The notes below the pieces were generated by a model, which worked only from the letters and a program-made list of their open reading frames with translations, did not search any database and was not told the DNA's origin. Positions 8,411 to 17,581 of a stretch of 64,000 nt of DNA are shown in pieces. Location of the stretch: positions 62,001-126,000 of the forward strand of contig CANRSF010000001.1 of the NCBI GenBank assembly GCA_947642445.1, read 5' to 3'. The stretch comes from an uncultured Collinsella sp. (GTDB taxonomy: Bacteria > Actinomycetota > Coriobacteriia > Coriobacteriales > Coriobacteriaceae). Positions within the stretch are counted from its first letter, which is position 1. The number at the start of each line of letters is the position of its first letter. Both the position numbers and the translations under genes were made by a program.

Positions 8411-8595
8411 ATGGCCTAGATGGTGGTGCGGAGACGCACGAATGCGCGGTTTTCCTGCGCGTTTGGGAGAATCGGGGTGCAAGTCCTCGGCTGTACCAGT
8501 AACCGTAATTCCTCTTGGCCCGGGATGTTCGCGTCGCAGATCGGACGGCGCGCCCGGGTCGGTAAGGTTAAGTCGGATCGCCTCCCATCTTGTGC
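8411..8595 (+). ncRNA. Cobalamin riboswitch
   Basis: The core reads GGGAGAATCGGGGTGCAAGT (8465-8484), then CCTCGGCTGTACCAGTAACCG, matching the conserved GGGAA..CGGTG.AA.TCCG..GC.G..CC.G.AAC.GT core of cobalamin riboswitches. A stem-loop (GTGCGGAGACGCAC) precedes it, and a B12-box-like AAGTCGGATCGCCTCCC (8569-8585) closes it. No other gene separates it from the giant DUF4430 surface protein, whose start lies about 140 nt on. The space between has GC-rich alternate pairings that could act as the expression platform. Whether it acts on transcription or translation cannot be told from sequence alone. Confidence 0.85.
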
Positions 8596-8733
8596 GCGAC
8601 CGCGGCGCATGCCGCCGGTACGCGTTGGGCTCTGGAGGGAAGGGGGACCCCGATGGGGGAACTCGAGCGCAACATGCGCGATGACGTGGGGCAGCCGCTG
8701 GGCAATGTCCCAAGTTCAGACAATAGGAGACAA

Positions 8734-11700
8734 ATGGATATGTTTGAGGATGAGTGCCAACGCGCCTCGTGGCGTCGTCATGGAGCGATTGCCCGCGGCG
8801 TAGCCAAGCGCGGTCTGGTGGCGTTCCTGGCTTTTGCCATGGCTTTTGGCACCACGCCGGCGCAACTTTGGGCCGAGGGCGCCGAGGGCATTGCCGAGGC
8901 CGTGGCGCAGGCTGCGACGGGCGGCGAGGGCGCGGCGGCCGACGATGGCACCGCTGCCGACACCGGCGCGAACAGTGCGGCGGCGAGCGCCGCTGCCGAT
9001 GACGCCGGCGCAGATCAGGGCGCAACTGCGAGTGCCGCGAATGGTGCCGACACCGCCGCAGGCAACGCGACTGAGTCCGAGAACTCTGCTGCGACGCCTG
9101 CTGCTTCGGAGCAGAAGAACGCCGTTGCCGCCGCGTCCGCCACAGCGCTTTCGAGCGAGGCCAAGGTCTTCATTCAGGACGTCAAGGATAAGGACAACTC
9201 GTATTCCACGAAGTCTGGCGCGCTCAGCGCGGGCGATACGCTCTGGGCAAACATGTACGACGAGGTCGAGGATGACTGGTACGGCACTTCGACTGAGTCT
9301 GTTGCCAATCCAGGCACCTGGACCTACACCTGGCTCGCCGGCACGACCAGGGCCAGCAGCAATGTCGCCGACTACACCGAGGTCGTAGGACACGAGCAGT
9401 CGCTCACCGTCACCGCCGCGATGGAAGGTAAATACTTCATCTGCAAGGTAACGGTTGATGGCAAGGACTACTACGGCCCGTCAGTTTCTTCCGGCTCGGG
9501 CATCAATGCCAACTACATTCCTGGCCCCGTGCTGGGCGCCGGCCAGATGGAGCTTAACAGCGTCAAGCTGAGTAGCGACACGCCGAGCATAGGCGACACC
9601 CTGACGGCGACTCCGTACATAAGCTATTATCAGCAAGCCCCCGCCGACGCCAAGGTTACCTACACGTGGTCCGCATCCACCTCGCAGTACTCGGGCTTTA
9701 CCAAGATCGAGGGCGAGACGGGCGCTTCGCTCTTGGTGGGCGACGACCTTGAGGGCAAGTACATCAGGGTCGAGGCCAACGCCGGCGTCAACACGGTGAA
9801 CAAGACCACTTCCAGCAAGGTCAAACAGGCCGGTGCGGTCGAGATTTCGGCCGTGTCCATCATCAATACCAAGGACGATACGAGCGTCTTTGCGGTGGGG
9901 GACACCGCTAAGGCCCGCGCCAAGGAGAAGGGCGGCGCGTACGGCGCGTTCGTCGACGCGAGCAAGCTCAACTATCAGTGGCAGAGCTCTGACACCAAGA
10001 GTGGCACGTATACCGACATTGCGGGTGCCACGGGTGAGACCCTCGAGCTTACCGACGCTTTAGGTGGCAAGTACCTCAAGTGCAAGGTGTCCTCGAAGAT
10101 CGGCTCTTCGAGCTTGACCAACTCGACGGGCGCTCTCGTTGCTGCCACCGGTTCAATTAATGTCACGAGCGTGACTATGAGCCCGACTTCGGGCAAAGTC
10201 GAGGTTGGTTCCACGATTACGGCGACCGCCAAGGCGGGTTCCACCGACGTTACCACCGATTCGCATGTCACGTGGCAGTGGTATAAGGGCACCTCGAACA
10301 CCGCAAGCAAGTGCGACACGCCTATCAAGGGTGAGACCGGTAACACCCTGACGGTGACCGCCGCCCTTAAGGGCTGCTACGTCGTGGCCAAGGCCAACGG
10401 CGGCTATGGCGAGCAGAAGCCGTACTATGCGGTGGGTCCCGTTTCCGTCGCGGGCCAAGTGGAGCTCTATGACGTGCAGTTCGAGGGTTCTCCCGCTACC
10501 AATGGCGTGCACGTAGGCGATACGCTCAAGACCAAGGTGCGCAAAAAGGACGGCTCCAACTATCACTATATCGACCGCACCGATAATGTGACCTACCAGT
10601 GGCAGTATGCAAATAGCAGCTCGAGCTACGACTCCGCCTATACCGATATCCCCGGTGCTACCAAGGCCACCTATACCGTTGATGCCGCCTATGCCGGCAA
10701 GTATCTGCGCGTGAAGGTGACGAGCGAAAACACCGTTTCCAGCACGCAGAAGAAGAGCTCCTACGGCGGCACGCAGTCCGTAGCTCCGCTCGGCCCCGTG
10801 ACGCTCAAGGGTCAGTACAAGCTGGCGGGCATCGAGCTTGCCGATAAGAACGTTACGCTCAGCGTGGGCTCAAAGATCACGCCGAGCGTGCAGGTTCCGG
10901 GCAGCTGGTCGGGCTCGACCACGGACGTGCCCGACGATGCCGAGCTCACCATGGCGTGGTATGCCAAGGGCGAGGGCGATGCCGATTGGACCGAGCTCAC
11001 CGACGGTATCGATACGACCGATGGCAGCCTGACTCTTACGGATGCGCTTGTCGGCAAGCGCATCAAAGTTACGGCGAGCGCTCTCGACAACACGGTTGAA
11101 TGGGTTTCGTCCGATAGCGTCACCGCGGCGGGGGAGTATAACCTGTTGCGCGTGACCACTACGCCGCAGATCAATAGCGAATCGACCCATCTCGTCTCGG
11201 GCGATAGCGTCAAGGCGACGGCGCAGGCTAAGCGCGCCGACGGTTCGACCACCAACGGTATCGACGTCACCGGTCAGGCGACTGTTGCCTGGTATGCGGC
11301 GGACGACGCGAAGGCTCCGGCGGCCGACTGGACGCTGCTGTCCGATATGTCGGGCGCCGAGGCGACGGTTTCGGCTTCTGCCGCGGGCAAGTATCTGAAG
11401 GCTGTCGCCACGAGCGGTGGCTCGACGGTCGAGCTCGTCTCCGCCAACAAGGTTATCGCCGCGGGCTCGCTTGAGGCTGCAGTCCAAAAGCTCAACGATG
11501 CCAATAAGCAGATCGCTGTTGATTACAGCGCCAAGGGCGGCAACGTTAACGATGCCCTGAAGGCGCAGCTTGCCGATTTGGGATTTACCGACGTTGACGT
11601 TAAGGTCTCCAAGGGTGGCGTGCTCTTTAGGGCAGAGGATGACAAGGCCACGGTTGGCATTTCCGACGCCCAGGATAAGACCAACGGCGATGTGACGTTC

Positions 11701-14700
11701 TTCTTCATTGACCCCAACGACTACACCGGTTACAACATCGACGGCCTGCGTAGCGCCGATGTGGCGTTTGAACTGTCGCGCGATGGCAAGACCGAGTATT
11801 ACCAGCCCAACAAGTCGGTGCAGGTTGCTTGGGACGAGGCTCGCGTTCAGCAGATGCTCGACGATGCGGCCGAGCAGGTTGCCATCGGTTACGCAGCGGG
11901 CGATTCGGCTGAGTCCGTCACGTCCAACCTCACGCTTCCGTATCGCGCGGGCTCCAAGAACAAGTTCGAGGTTAGCTGGAAGAGTTCCGACGGCGATGTC
12001 ATTTGGCCGTCCGGTTATGGCTGGGACGACTACACCGGCAAGGTGACGCGCGTTTCGAGCGATCGCACCGTAACGCTGACCGCGACGGTTTCGTTTGTGA
12101 GCGGTGGCCCGTCTGACGTTAAGGGCTCGCACGACTTCACCGTGACGGTCAAGGGTGATCCCGAGAAGGTCGCCGCCGACAAGAAGGCGCTCCAGGAGAA
12201 GGTCGATGCGGCCTTTACCTACGACAACATCAAGTACTCCGGCACCGACGCGGTCGCCAATAAGGATGGCCTGACCGCCGATCTGCAGATGCCGCGCACG
12301 AGCACGCTCAATATCGACGGCAAGTATTACAAGGTCGAGTACTCCGCCAGCACCGATGACATCACGTTTAACGGTTACAAGGGCACGGTCTATCAGCCGC
12401 TGCCTGGCACCGAGGCGGCGAAGACCAAGGTCACCCTTACGGTGACCGATAAGTCCAACGCCGAGGTCACGGCAAGCAAGACCCTCGACTTTGCGATTGC
12501 CCCGCAGAATAAGGACGAGCTCGATGCCGAGCTGTTCCACTTGAGCCTTGCAAAGTCAACATTCTCTCAGGGTATTCTTGACGGCCAGGATGCCTCCAAT
12601 GTAACGGGAAGCCTGCATGCACCGCTTAAGGTGTATGGTCAAGGACTCGGCGTTAACTGGTGCTATTCCGACGAAGAGGCTGCGGGCCATTACGGTTTCG
12701 TGTTTAGTGAGCTTCCCGGTGGCACGGAGAACACCTATCGTTTGCTCAAGTCGAGCAAACCGAGTGTTATCGCGCATGAGAACCTTATCCTCACTCAGCC
12801 CGAATACAACACGAAAGTCACGATTAGCGGCCGTCTGAAGAGTGAGCGTTTTGCCCGTTATGCCGAGCGCTATCCCGACAATTCGGACTACGCGGTACTT
12901 GCCGGCTTGGATGTTTCTGCGACGGTAAACGTCAAGGGAACGACGGGGCTCGACAACCCGAACGAGGGCAAGACCATTGCGGTGACGGCCAAGGTCACGG
13001 GCGTTTCCGCAAGTGACGCCGGCGGCAACTACACCGAGCAATCGGTGGTGCCCTTGACCGAGCTTACGCTTCCCGCCGACGAAGACACGACGGCCGAGTC
13101 GGTGCTCGAGCAGCTTATGACGGCTGCCGGTTGTACGAACCTCGAAGCAAATGCATGGGGTCTTACGAGTGCGACGATGCCCGATGGCCGCGTGCTGAGC
13201 ACAACGAGCGCCGCGCCGTACAGCTACTGGTCGTTCTTTGTGAACAACGGCTACGCGAGCGTCGGTGCTCCGAGCTACTACCTCAAGAACGGCGATTGCG
13301 TCGAGTTCCGTTATGTTAAGGGTGACGGCACGCAAAAGCCCTCGACGGCTCCTGCTACCAATCCCGGAACGGAGCATCCCGATGTCGATACGGCATGGAA
13401 TGGCTTTGCGAACGGTGGCTCGGGATCCGCAACGGATGCCCTGACGCCTACGACAAAGACCGATACGCCCTCATGGGCACTTAACCTTCTGACCGAAGAG
13501 CAGCAGAAGGCAGGCGCAAGCGCCTCTGCGTCTGACCCCATTGTCGCGAACGGAAAGGTGTACCTAGTCACGGGCGCTTCGGTATGGGGTGGAAAGACGT
13601 GGAATGCGGTCCTCAACGAGGTTGACCCCGAGACGGGCTCCGTCGTGCGGTCCCTTGAGCTTGGCTCTTCCATGGATAGCACCTGCCGTCCCGTTATTGC
13701 GCAGGGCATCATCGTGATTCCGCTTTCCGGCGGCTATCTGCAGGCTGTTTCGGCGAAAACGTTTGAGACGCTTTGGTATTCCGATGCGTTTACGAAGCAG
13801 AACCTGTCTTCGTTGACCGTTGACGGCGACTACGTCTATATCAACACCCTTGATTATTGGTCTGGCAATGGCAATGACGTGCAAAACGGTACGGTCAGGC
13901 GCATCAATATTCACACGGGCGCCATCGCCGGTAGCGCCTCCGTCGCTGACGGAGGTTACTACTGGTCTGGCGGCCTGATGGTAAATGGCTACTATGTCGT
14001 TGGCGGCGACTATGGCCAGGTGCGCGTATATTCTGCCGATCTGTCAAAGCTTGTTGGTTCGATTAAGCTGTCTGGTGGCAACATCCGTTCGGCGCTTACC
14101 GTTCATGACGGCTATATATATGCTGTTACGCGCGACGATGGTACGTTGCACAAGCTGACCATTGGTTCCGATGGTTCCATTACTGAGGCCGCGAAAGTTC
14201 AGTTTGCCGCTTATTCGACTTCGACGCCCGTTTTCAGTGGTAAGTATGCTTTTATTGGCGGGACAACCGTGAACAATTGGAAGGCTAAGGCTAAGGCCAA
14301 GGCCAAGGCTACGGCTAAGGGCCTGCTTTCGATCATTGACCTCTCCGATATGAGTGTGAAGCAGATTACGAAGGCCGATGGCGAAGAGCTTGGCTTTGAG
14401 TCCAAGGGCACGCCGCTCGTCTCAACGCATGATGGCGAGACGTACGTATATTTCACCTTGAACGGCGCCAAGGGCAATTGGCCTAACTACACTACCGGCG
14501 GTGGCGTGTACATGTACAAGCTGGGCGATGCCGAGGCAACCGAGGTGTTCGTTCCCGGTTCTGGATATGCCAACTATTGCATGGCTTCGGTTGTCTGCGA
14601 TCAGTTCGGCAATCTGTATTACACCAACGATTCGGGCCATCTCTTCTGTGTGAAATCTCAGGCACATCGTGTCAAGTTTGATGCTCAGGGCGGCTCATCG

Positions 14701-15216
14701 GTCAATGGTCAGACCCCCGCTTCGGGCTCGACTGTCGCCAAGCCTGCCGATCCGACGCGTGAGGGCTATACCTTCGCTGGTTGGTATACCGACGAGGCTT
14801 GTACGGAGGCGTATGACTTTAGCGTTGCGGTGACGGCTGATATGACGCTATATGCCAAGTGGATCAAGAACGCCGTTGCCCCTGACGGTAACGGTGGCTC
14901 TGGCTCCAATGGCGGCTCGGGTAACGGTACAAACGACCAGCAGGCTGGCGGTGCTGTTGCTCCGGGTCAGAAGCCGGTGTCTACCACGACTACGACCGAG
15001 AACAAGGACGATAAGGATTCCAAGAAGAATTCCGATAAGTCCGACAAGAAGGACAAGAAGTCCGACACTGGCTCGTCTGCAGCGACCACTGCCAAGAAGT
15101 CCGCTGAGGCTCCCGCGCAGCAGTCTGGCTTCAATCCGCTTGCCATCGTCGGCGTTGCGGCTGGCGTGATCGGTCTCGCCGTCATCGGTGTGTTCGTATT
15201 CACCAAGCGTCGGTAG
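8734..15216 (+). CDS. Giant modular surface protein with Ig-like repeats, DUF4430 and beta-propeller; B12-riboswitch controlled
   Basis: A 2160-residue exported protein. In order: signal peptide (about 1-47), Ala/Asp-rich linker (48-140), seven Ig-like modules (about 143-910, each ending with a GKYLK-type strand), three atrophied Ig-like modules (about 910-1410), a DUF4430 domain (about 1414-1532, with SYWSFFVNNGYASVG and LKNGDCVEFRYV), a PQQ-type beta-propeller (about 1555-1979), one InlB-type repeat (REGYTFAGWYTDEACTEAYD, about 1979-2045), a Lys/Asp/Ser-rich stalk and a C-terminal membrane helix ending in KRR. There is no LPXTG. DUF4430 matches the C-terminal domain of intrinsic factor and transcobalamin, which with the riboswitch points to cobalamin capture. 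I start at 8734 (AGGAGA just upstream); 8653 and 8740 are alternatives in frame. Confidence 0.88.
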   Translation: MDMFEDECQRASWRRHGAIARGVAKRGLVAFLAFAMAFGTTPAQLWAEGAEGIAEAVAQAATGGEGAAADDGTAADTGANSAAASAAADDAGADQGATASAANGADTAAGNATESENSAATPAASEQKNAVAAASATALSSEAKVFIQDVKDKDNSYSTKSGALSAGDTLWANMYDEVEDDWYGTSTESVANPGTWTYTWLAGTTRASSNVADYTEVVGHEQSLTVTAAMEGKYFICKVTVDGKDYYGPSVSSGSGINANYIPGPVLGAGQMELNSVKLSSDTPSIGDTLTATPYISYYQQAPADAKVTYTWSASTSQYSGFTKIEGETGASLLVGDDLEGKYIRVEANAGVNTVNKTTSSKVKQAGAVEISAVSIINTKDDTSVFAVGDTAKARAKEKGGAYGAFVDASKLNYQWQSSDTKSGTYTDIAGATGETLELTDALGGKYLKCKVSSKIGSSSLTNSTGALVAATGSINVTSVTMSPTSGKVEVGSTITATAKAGSTDVTTDSHVTWQWYKGTSNTASKCDTPIKGETGNTLTVTAALKGCYVVAKANGGYGEQKPYYAVGPVSVAGQVELYDVQFEGSPATNGVHVGDTLKTKVRKKDGSNYHYIDRTDNVTYQWQYANSSSSYDSAYTDIPGATKATYTVDAAYAGKYLRVKVTSENTVSSTQKKSSYGGTQSVAPLGPVTLKGQYKLAGIELADKNVTLSVGSKITPSVQVPGSWSGSTTDVPDDAELTMAWYAKGEGDADWTELTDGIDTTDGSLTLTDALVGKRIKVTASALDNTVEWVSSDSVTAAGEYNLLRVTTTPQINSESTHLVSGDSVKATAQAKRADGSTTNGIDVTGQATVAWYAADDAKAPAADWTLLSDMSGAEATVSASAAGKYLKAVATSGGSTVELVSANKVIAAGSLEAAVQKLNDANKQIAVDYSAKGGNVNDALKAQLADLGFTDVDVKVSKGGVLFRAEDDKATVGISDAQDKTNGDVTFFFIDPNDYTGYNIDGLRSADVAFELSRDGKTEYYQPNKSVQVAWDEARVQQMLDDAAEQVAIGYAAGDSAESVTSNLTLPYRAGSKNKFEVSWKSSDGDVIWPSGYGWDDYTGKVTRVSSDRTVTLTATVSFVSGGPSDVKGSHDFTVTVKGDPEKVAADKKALQEKVDAAFTYDNIKYSGTDAVANKDGLTADLQMPRTSTLNIDGKYYKVEYSASTDDITFNGYKGTVYQPLPGTEAAKTKVTLTVTDKSNAEVTASKTLDFAIAPQNKDELDAELFHLSLAKSTFSQGILDGQDASNVTGSLHAPLKVYGQGLGVNWCYSDEEAAGHYGFVFSELPGGTENTYRLLKSSKPSVIAHENLILTQPEYNTKVTISGRLKSERFARYAERYPDNSDYAVLAGLDVSATVNVKGTTGLDNPNEGKTIAVTAKVTGVSASDAGGNYTEQSVVPLTELTLPADEDTTAESVLEQLMTAAGCTNLEANAWGLTSATMPDGRVLSTTSAAPYSYWSFFVNNGYASVGAPSYYLKNGDCVEFRYVKGDGTQKPSTAPATNPGTEHPDVDTAWNGFANGGSGSATDALTPTTKTDTPSWALNLLTEEQQKAGASASASDPIVANGKVYLVTGASVWGGKTWNAVLNEVDPETGSVVRSLELGSSMDSTCRPVIAQGIIVIPLSGGYLQAVSAKTFETLWYSDAFTKQNLSSLTVDGDYVYINTLDYWSGNGNDVQNGTVRRINIHTGAIAGSASVADGGYYWSGGLMVNGYYVVGGDYGQVRVYSADLSKLVGSIKLSGGNIRSALTVHDGYIYAVTRDDGTLHKLTIGSDGSITEAAKVQFAAYSTSTPVFSGKYAFIGGTTVNNWKAKAKAKAKATAKGLLSIIDLSDMSVKQITKADGEELGFESKGTPLVSTHDGETYVYFTLNGAKGNWPNYTTGGGVYMYKLGDAEATEVFVPGSGYANYCMASVVCDQFGNLYYTNDSGHLFCVKSQAHRVKFDAQGGSSVNGQTPASGSTVAKPADPTREGYTFAGWYTDEACTEAYDFSVAVTADMTLYAKWIKNAVAPDGNGGSGSNGGSGNGTNDQQAGGAVAPGQKPVSTTTTTENKDDKDSKKNSDKSDKKDKKSDTGSSAATTAKKSAEAPAQQSGFNPLAIVGVAAGVIGLAVIGVFVFTKRR

Positions 15217-16134
15217 GTGAGGGTCGTGTCCAATAAGCCTCAGGACGCTGAGTCCAAGCAGCCCGACTCGTCGTTCATCCAGCTCGACGACACTGTGCAA
15301 AAGGGCGCCGCTTCGGCGGCGTCCGCCCTTCGGCGCAAGACGCTGCTTGGCGCTCTGACGGCCGTCTGCATTGCGCTGATTGTCGTCTCGCTGGGCTTTG
15401 TTCGCCCTTCCGTCAGCGGTGCCTGGTCCATCGATTGGATTGTCGAGACCGTGACGGGAGAGAGTGTCGTTGCCAAGGAGGCGTCGGTTTCCGGCTCGGC
15501 TACCGCTTCGGGTAAGACTGGAGCCAAGGGCTCAAAATCTTCGGATGGTGCGAGCTCTGGGTCCAAGGATTCGACCAAATCCGACTCCAAGGACGATTCC
15601 GAGTCTTCGGACAAGAAGTCGGACAAGGACTCGAAGGAGAAGAAGTCCGAAGGCAAGGACGGCAAGAAGTCCGGGAGTAAATCGGGTTCGCAGAATTCTG
15701 AGTCCACTGGCGGTTCGAGCGCTTCTTACGGCTCATCTTCGGGCGGGGGATCGACGACCGGCGGTGGGTCCACTTCTAACGGCGGTGGCGCCTCTGCGGA
15801 CAGCCAGGGCGGCTCGCAGCAGCATGGCTATGTCACAGTGACGGTCTCGGTAACTTCGAGTGCCGTGGGCAATCCTGTCTCGTCTGGCGGTACGTTCACC
15901 TTCAATAAGGGTGCTACGGCCTACGATGCCCTGTGCGCTCTGGGCCTTTCCGTGAATGCTCACGGCTCGTCGTATGGCACGTATGTCGCCGCCATTGGCG
16001 GTTTGGCCGAGAAGGAGCACGGCGGCACGAGCGGCTGGATGTACTCCGTCAACGGCGTAACGCCCAATACGGCCTGCAGCAACTACGTTCTCTCCAATGG
16101 CGACACCGTCGTTTGGTATTACGTAACGGGCTAG
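15217..16134 (+). CDS. Membrane-anchored DUF4430 protein
   Basis: A 305-residue protein starting at a GTG directly after the stop of the giant gene, so the two share one transcript under the cobalamin riboswitch. It has a short cytoplasmic N-terminus, one membrane helix (about residues 43-65, LLGALTAVCIALIVVSLGFV), a long Ser/Lys/Asp/Gly stalk (about 85-205) and a C-terminal DUF4430 domain (about 205-305, GWMYSVNGVTPNTACSNYVL, then NGDTVVWYYV). The orientation puts the domain outside the cell. By family logic it may bind a corrinoid and pass it to an importer; no transporter lies in the window. GTG at 15226 is an alternative start. Confidence 0.85.
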   Translation: MRVVSNKPQDAESKQPDSSFIQLDDTVQKGAASAASALRRKTLLGALTAVCIALIVVSLGFVRPSVSGAWSIDWIVETVTGESVVAKEASVSGSATASGKTGAKGSKSSDGASSGSKDSTKSDSKDDSESSDKKSDKDSKEKKSEGKDGKKSGSKSGSQNSESTGGSSASYGSSSGGGSTTGGGSTSNGGGASADSQGGSQQHGYVTVTVSVTSSAVGNPVSSGGTFTFNKGATAYDALCALGLSVNAHGSSYGTYVAAIGGLAEKEHGGTSGWMYSVNGVTPNTACSNYVLSNGDTVVWYYVTG

Positions 16135-16156
16135 AGGCCTCGACACAACGCGCCAA

Positions 16157-16194
16157 ACGGGCGGTTCGGACCAACATCCGAGCCGCCCGTCTTT
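16157..16194 (+). terminator. Terminator of the DUF4430 operon
   Basis: Hairpin ACGGGCGGTTCGGA / TCCGAGCCGCCCGT (16157-16190) followed by CTTTA, 22 nt after the stop codon. Confidence 0.65.
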
Positions 16195-16201
16195 ATGCGA
16201 A

Positions 16202-16371
16202 TGGGGCGTTGTTTCCCAATCGAGGCTCAACCGGAAATTGCATCCCACTCTGAAGGCGAATTCCGGGACACAGTTTCCGCTAGGACGGCGTTGCGGAAGC
16301 TGTATCCCATTCTGAGGCTGCAATCTGGGATGCACTTTCCGGAAAGGCGCTCATGGGGAAACTGCGTCCCA
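16202..16371. repeat. Array of six alternately inverted 15-mers with an exact 31-bp period
   Basis: A 15-mer close to TGGGATGCAGTTTCC starts at 16202, 16264 and 16326; its reverse complement starts at 16233, 16295 and 16357. All six starts are exactly 31 bp apart and the orientation alternates. Copies differ by a few bases. The 16-nt spacers vary but most carry a central RRGGC. The array sits between two convergent genes, after the DUF4430 terminator and before the GtrA terminator. It is not CRISPR: repeats alternate in direction and are too short. It could fold as a chain of hairpins or bind a dimeric protein on one DNA face. Confidence 0.75.
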
Positions 16372-16419
16372 TTCATGCACTGTAGCCCGCCTCGTACGCC
16401 TTCCGCGGCAGACTCTGTA

Positions 16420-16456
16420 AACAAAAAGCCGGTTGGAACGTGAATTCCAACCGGCT
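16420..16456 (-). terminator. Terminator of gtrA-like gene 1
   Basis: Hairpin AGCCGGTTGGAA / TTCCAACCGGCT (16427-16438 and 16445-16456) followed on the minus strand by TTTTTGTTT. Confidence 0.75.
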
Positions 16457-16481
16457 GCGAAGCGAGATTATGTTGGGCCGT

Positions 16482-16889
16482 CTACGACCGTGCGCCCTCG
16501 AGGAAGAAGCGGCGGCTGAAGTAGTTGTACCAGGTGACGAGGAACGTGGCGATGGCCTTCATGGCCTGGTAGCCGATGCTCAAAAACGTGACGCCCACAA
16601 ACATGTACAGGTCGTTGAGGCCCAGGCCGATCACCGACAGGATGGTGAAGATCGTGAACTCGCGCTTGCGGCTCATGCCCTCGCGATGGTCGAACACGTA
16701 CTTCATGCTGAGCCAGTAGTTGACCACGACGGACGTGGTAAACGAGACCGTGGTGCTCATCAAAAAGTCGAGGTGAAACAGCTCGACGAGCGCAATGAGC
16801 ATACCCCAGTCGATGCCAAAGGAGATAAGACCCACGACAGCGAACTTGAGGAACTGCTTGGTATGAGGTTGTGCCAGTGCCTTGCGCAC
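16482..16889 (-). CDS. GtrA family membrane protein 1
   Basis: A 135-residue protein with four predicted membrane helices, beginning FLKFAVVGLISFGIDWGMLI at about residue 13, the normal entry of the GtrA (PF04138) family. A loop with YVFDHREGMSRKREF and the basic tail RRFFLEGARS match the second GtrA gene 220 bp away, so these are paralogues. GtrA proteins are thought to help flip undecaprenyl-linked sugars across the membrane for cell-wall or polysaccharide glycosylation. The start is GTG at 16889 with a weak ribosome site. It has its own terminator. No glycosyltransferase is adjacent in this window, so the sugar cannot be guessed. Confidence 0.85.
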   Translation of the reverse strand: MRKALAQPHTKQFLKFAVVGLISFGIDWGMLIALVELFHLDFLMSTTVSFTTSVVVNYWLSMKYVFDHREGMSRKREFTIFTILSVIGLGLNDLYMFVGVTFLSIGYQAMKAIATFLVTWYNYFSRRFFLEGARS

Positions 16890-17041
16890 GTAATCACATC
16901 CAATGCGTTGATGAATCGAGCAGAGGATACTTTAGAGCTTTTGCAAGGGAAACGTAAGGTCCTTGCCAAGAACTATACGAACTCGCCAAATTTTCAAGAG
17001 CTAATCCGCAAACGTTGAAAATTTGCCCGTAAACGAGCAAA

Positions 17042-17083
17042 GCCCACGAACGACACAGCGCTCGACGTGCGTCATCCGTGGGC
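17042..17083 (-). terminator. Terminator of gtrA-like gene 2
   Basis: Arms GCCCACGAACGAC and GTCATCCGTGGGC pair at 11 of 13 positions; on the minus strand the hairpin is followed by TTTGCTCGTTT. It lies 25 nt past the gene. Confidence 0.55.
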
Positions 17084-17107
17084 ATCGTAAAGCTGTAAGG
17101 TTGCGAG

Positions 17108-17503
17108 TTACTTGGTCTCGTCGCCTTCCAGGAAGATCTTTCGGGTCACAAAGTTGTAGACCATGACAAGCGCGGTGGCGCAGATCTTGGCGATATTGGC
17201 CTCGAGTCCCAGACCGGCGTTGAGTGTCAACACGATAGCGTCGTTGAGTACCAGGCCGATCACGGACAGCACGACAAAGATAATGAACTCGCGGCGGCGG
17301 CTCATGCCCTCCTTGTGCGCAAACACGTACTTCATGCTGGCGAGGTAGTTAAAGATGAGTGAGATGATAAAGCCGCTGGTGTTGGCGATTAGGATGTTGA
17401 GGCCCAGACCGTAGTGGAGCAGATTCATAATGCCAAAGTCGATGACCGTGGCAATGACACCGACGACGCCAAATTTCATGATCTGCGCAAGGAGCTTTTG
17501 CAT
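17108..17503 (-). CDS. GtrA family membrane protein 2
   Basis: A 131-residue four-helix membrane protein of the GtrA family: IMKFGVVGVIATVIDFGIMN near the start, then SMKYVFAHKEGMSRRREF and a tail RKIFLEGDETK much like GtrA 1. I start at the ATG at 17503 because GtrA proteins normally begin just before the first helix and AAGGCAGG lies a few nt upstream. A TTG at 17566, giving 21 more residues, is possible and would leave only 15 nt after fbp. The role is probably transport of a lipid-linked sugar. The gene follows fbp on the same strand and may be read through from it. Confidence 0.8.
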   Translation of the reverse strand: MQKLLAQIMKFGVVGVIATVIDFGIMNLLHYGLGLNILIANTSGFIISLIFNYLASMKYVFAHKEGMSRRREFIIFVVLSVIGLVLNDAIVLTLNAGLGLEANIAKICATALVMVYNFVTRKIFLEGDETK

Positions 17504-17581
17504 GGTACCTGCCTTAAGCTGGCGCCGAAGCGCCGCGGGGATGACAAACTCAGCAAGTTTAGCCAATCCCCACGGGTGGAG

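Noticed and set aside
8590..8733. Start of the giant surface protein inside the riboswitch region at 8590
   Set aside because: This would translate through the expression platform; 8734 has a ribosome site and opens closer to the signal peptide. 8653 remains possible.
10870..12540. Long minus-strand frame of 556 codons inside the giant gene
   Set aside because: It is a shadow of biased plus-strand codons; the plus frame has domains and the minus frame is low-complexity Arg/Gly/Val.
15100..15216. Sortase (LPXTG) anchor at the end of the giant protein
   Set aside because: No LPXTG-like motif precedes the final helix; the end looks like a plain membrane anchor.
16202..16371. CRISPR-like array
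   Set aside because: Repeats alternate in orientation, are only 15 bp and have 16-bp spacers; no cas genes are nearby.
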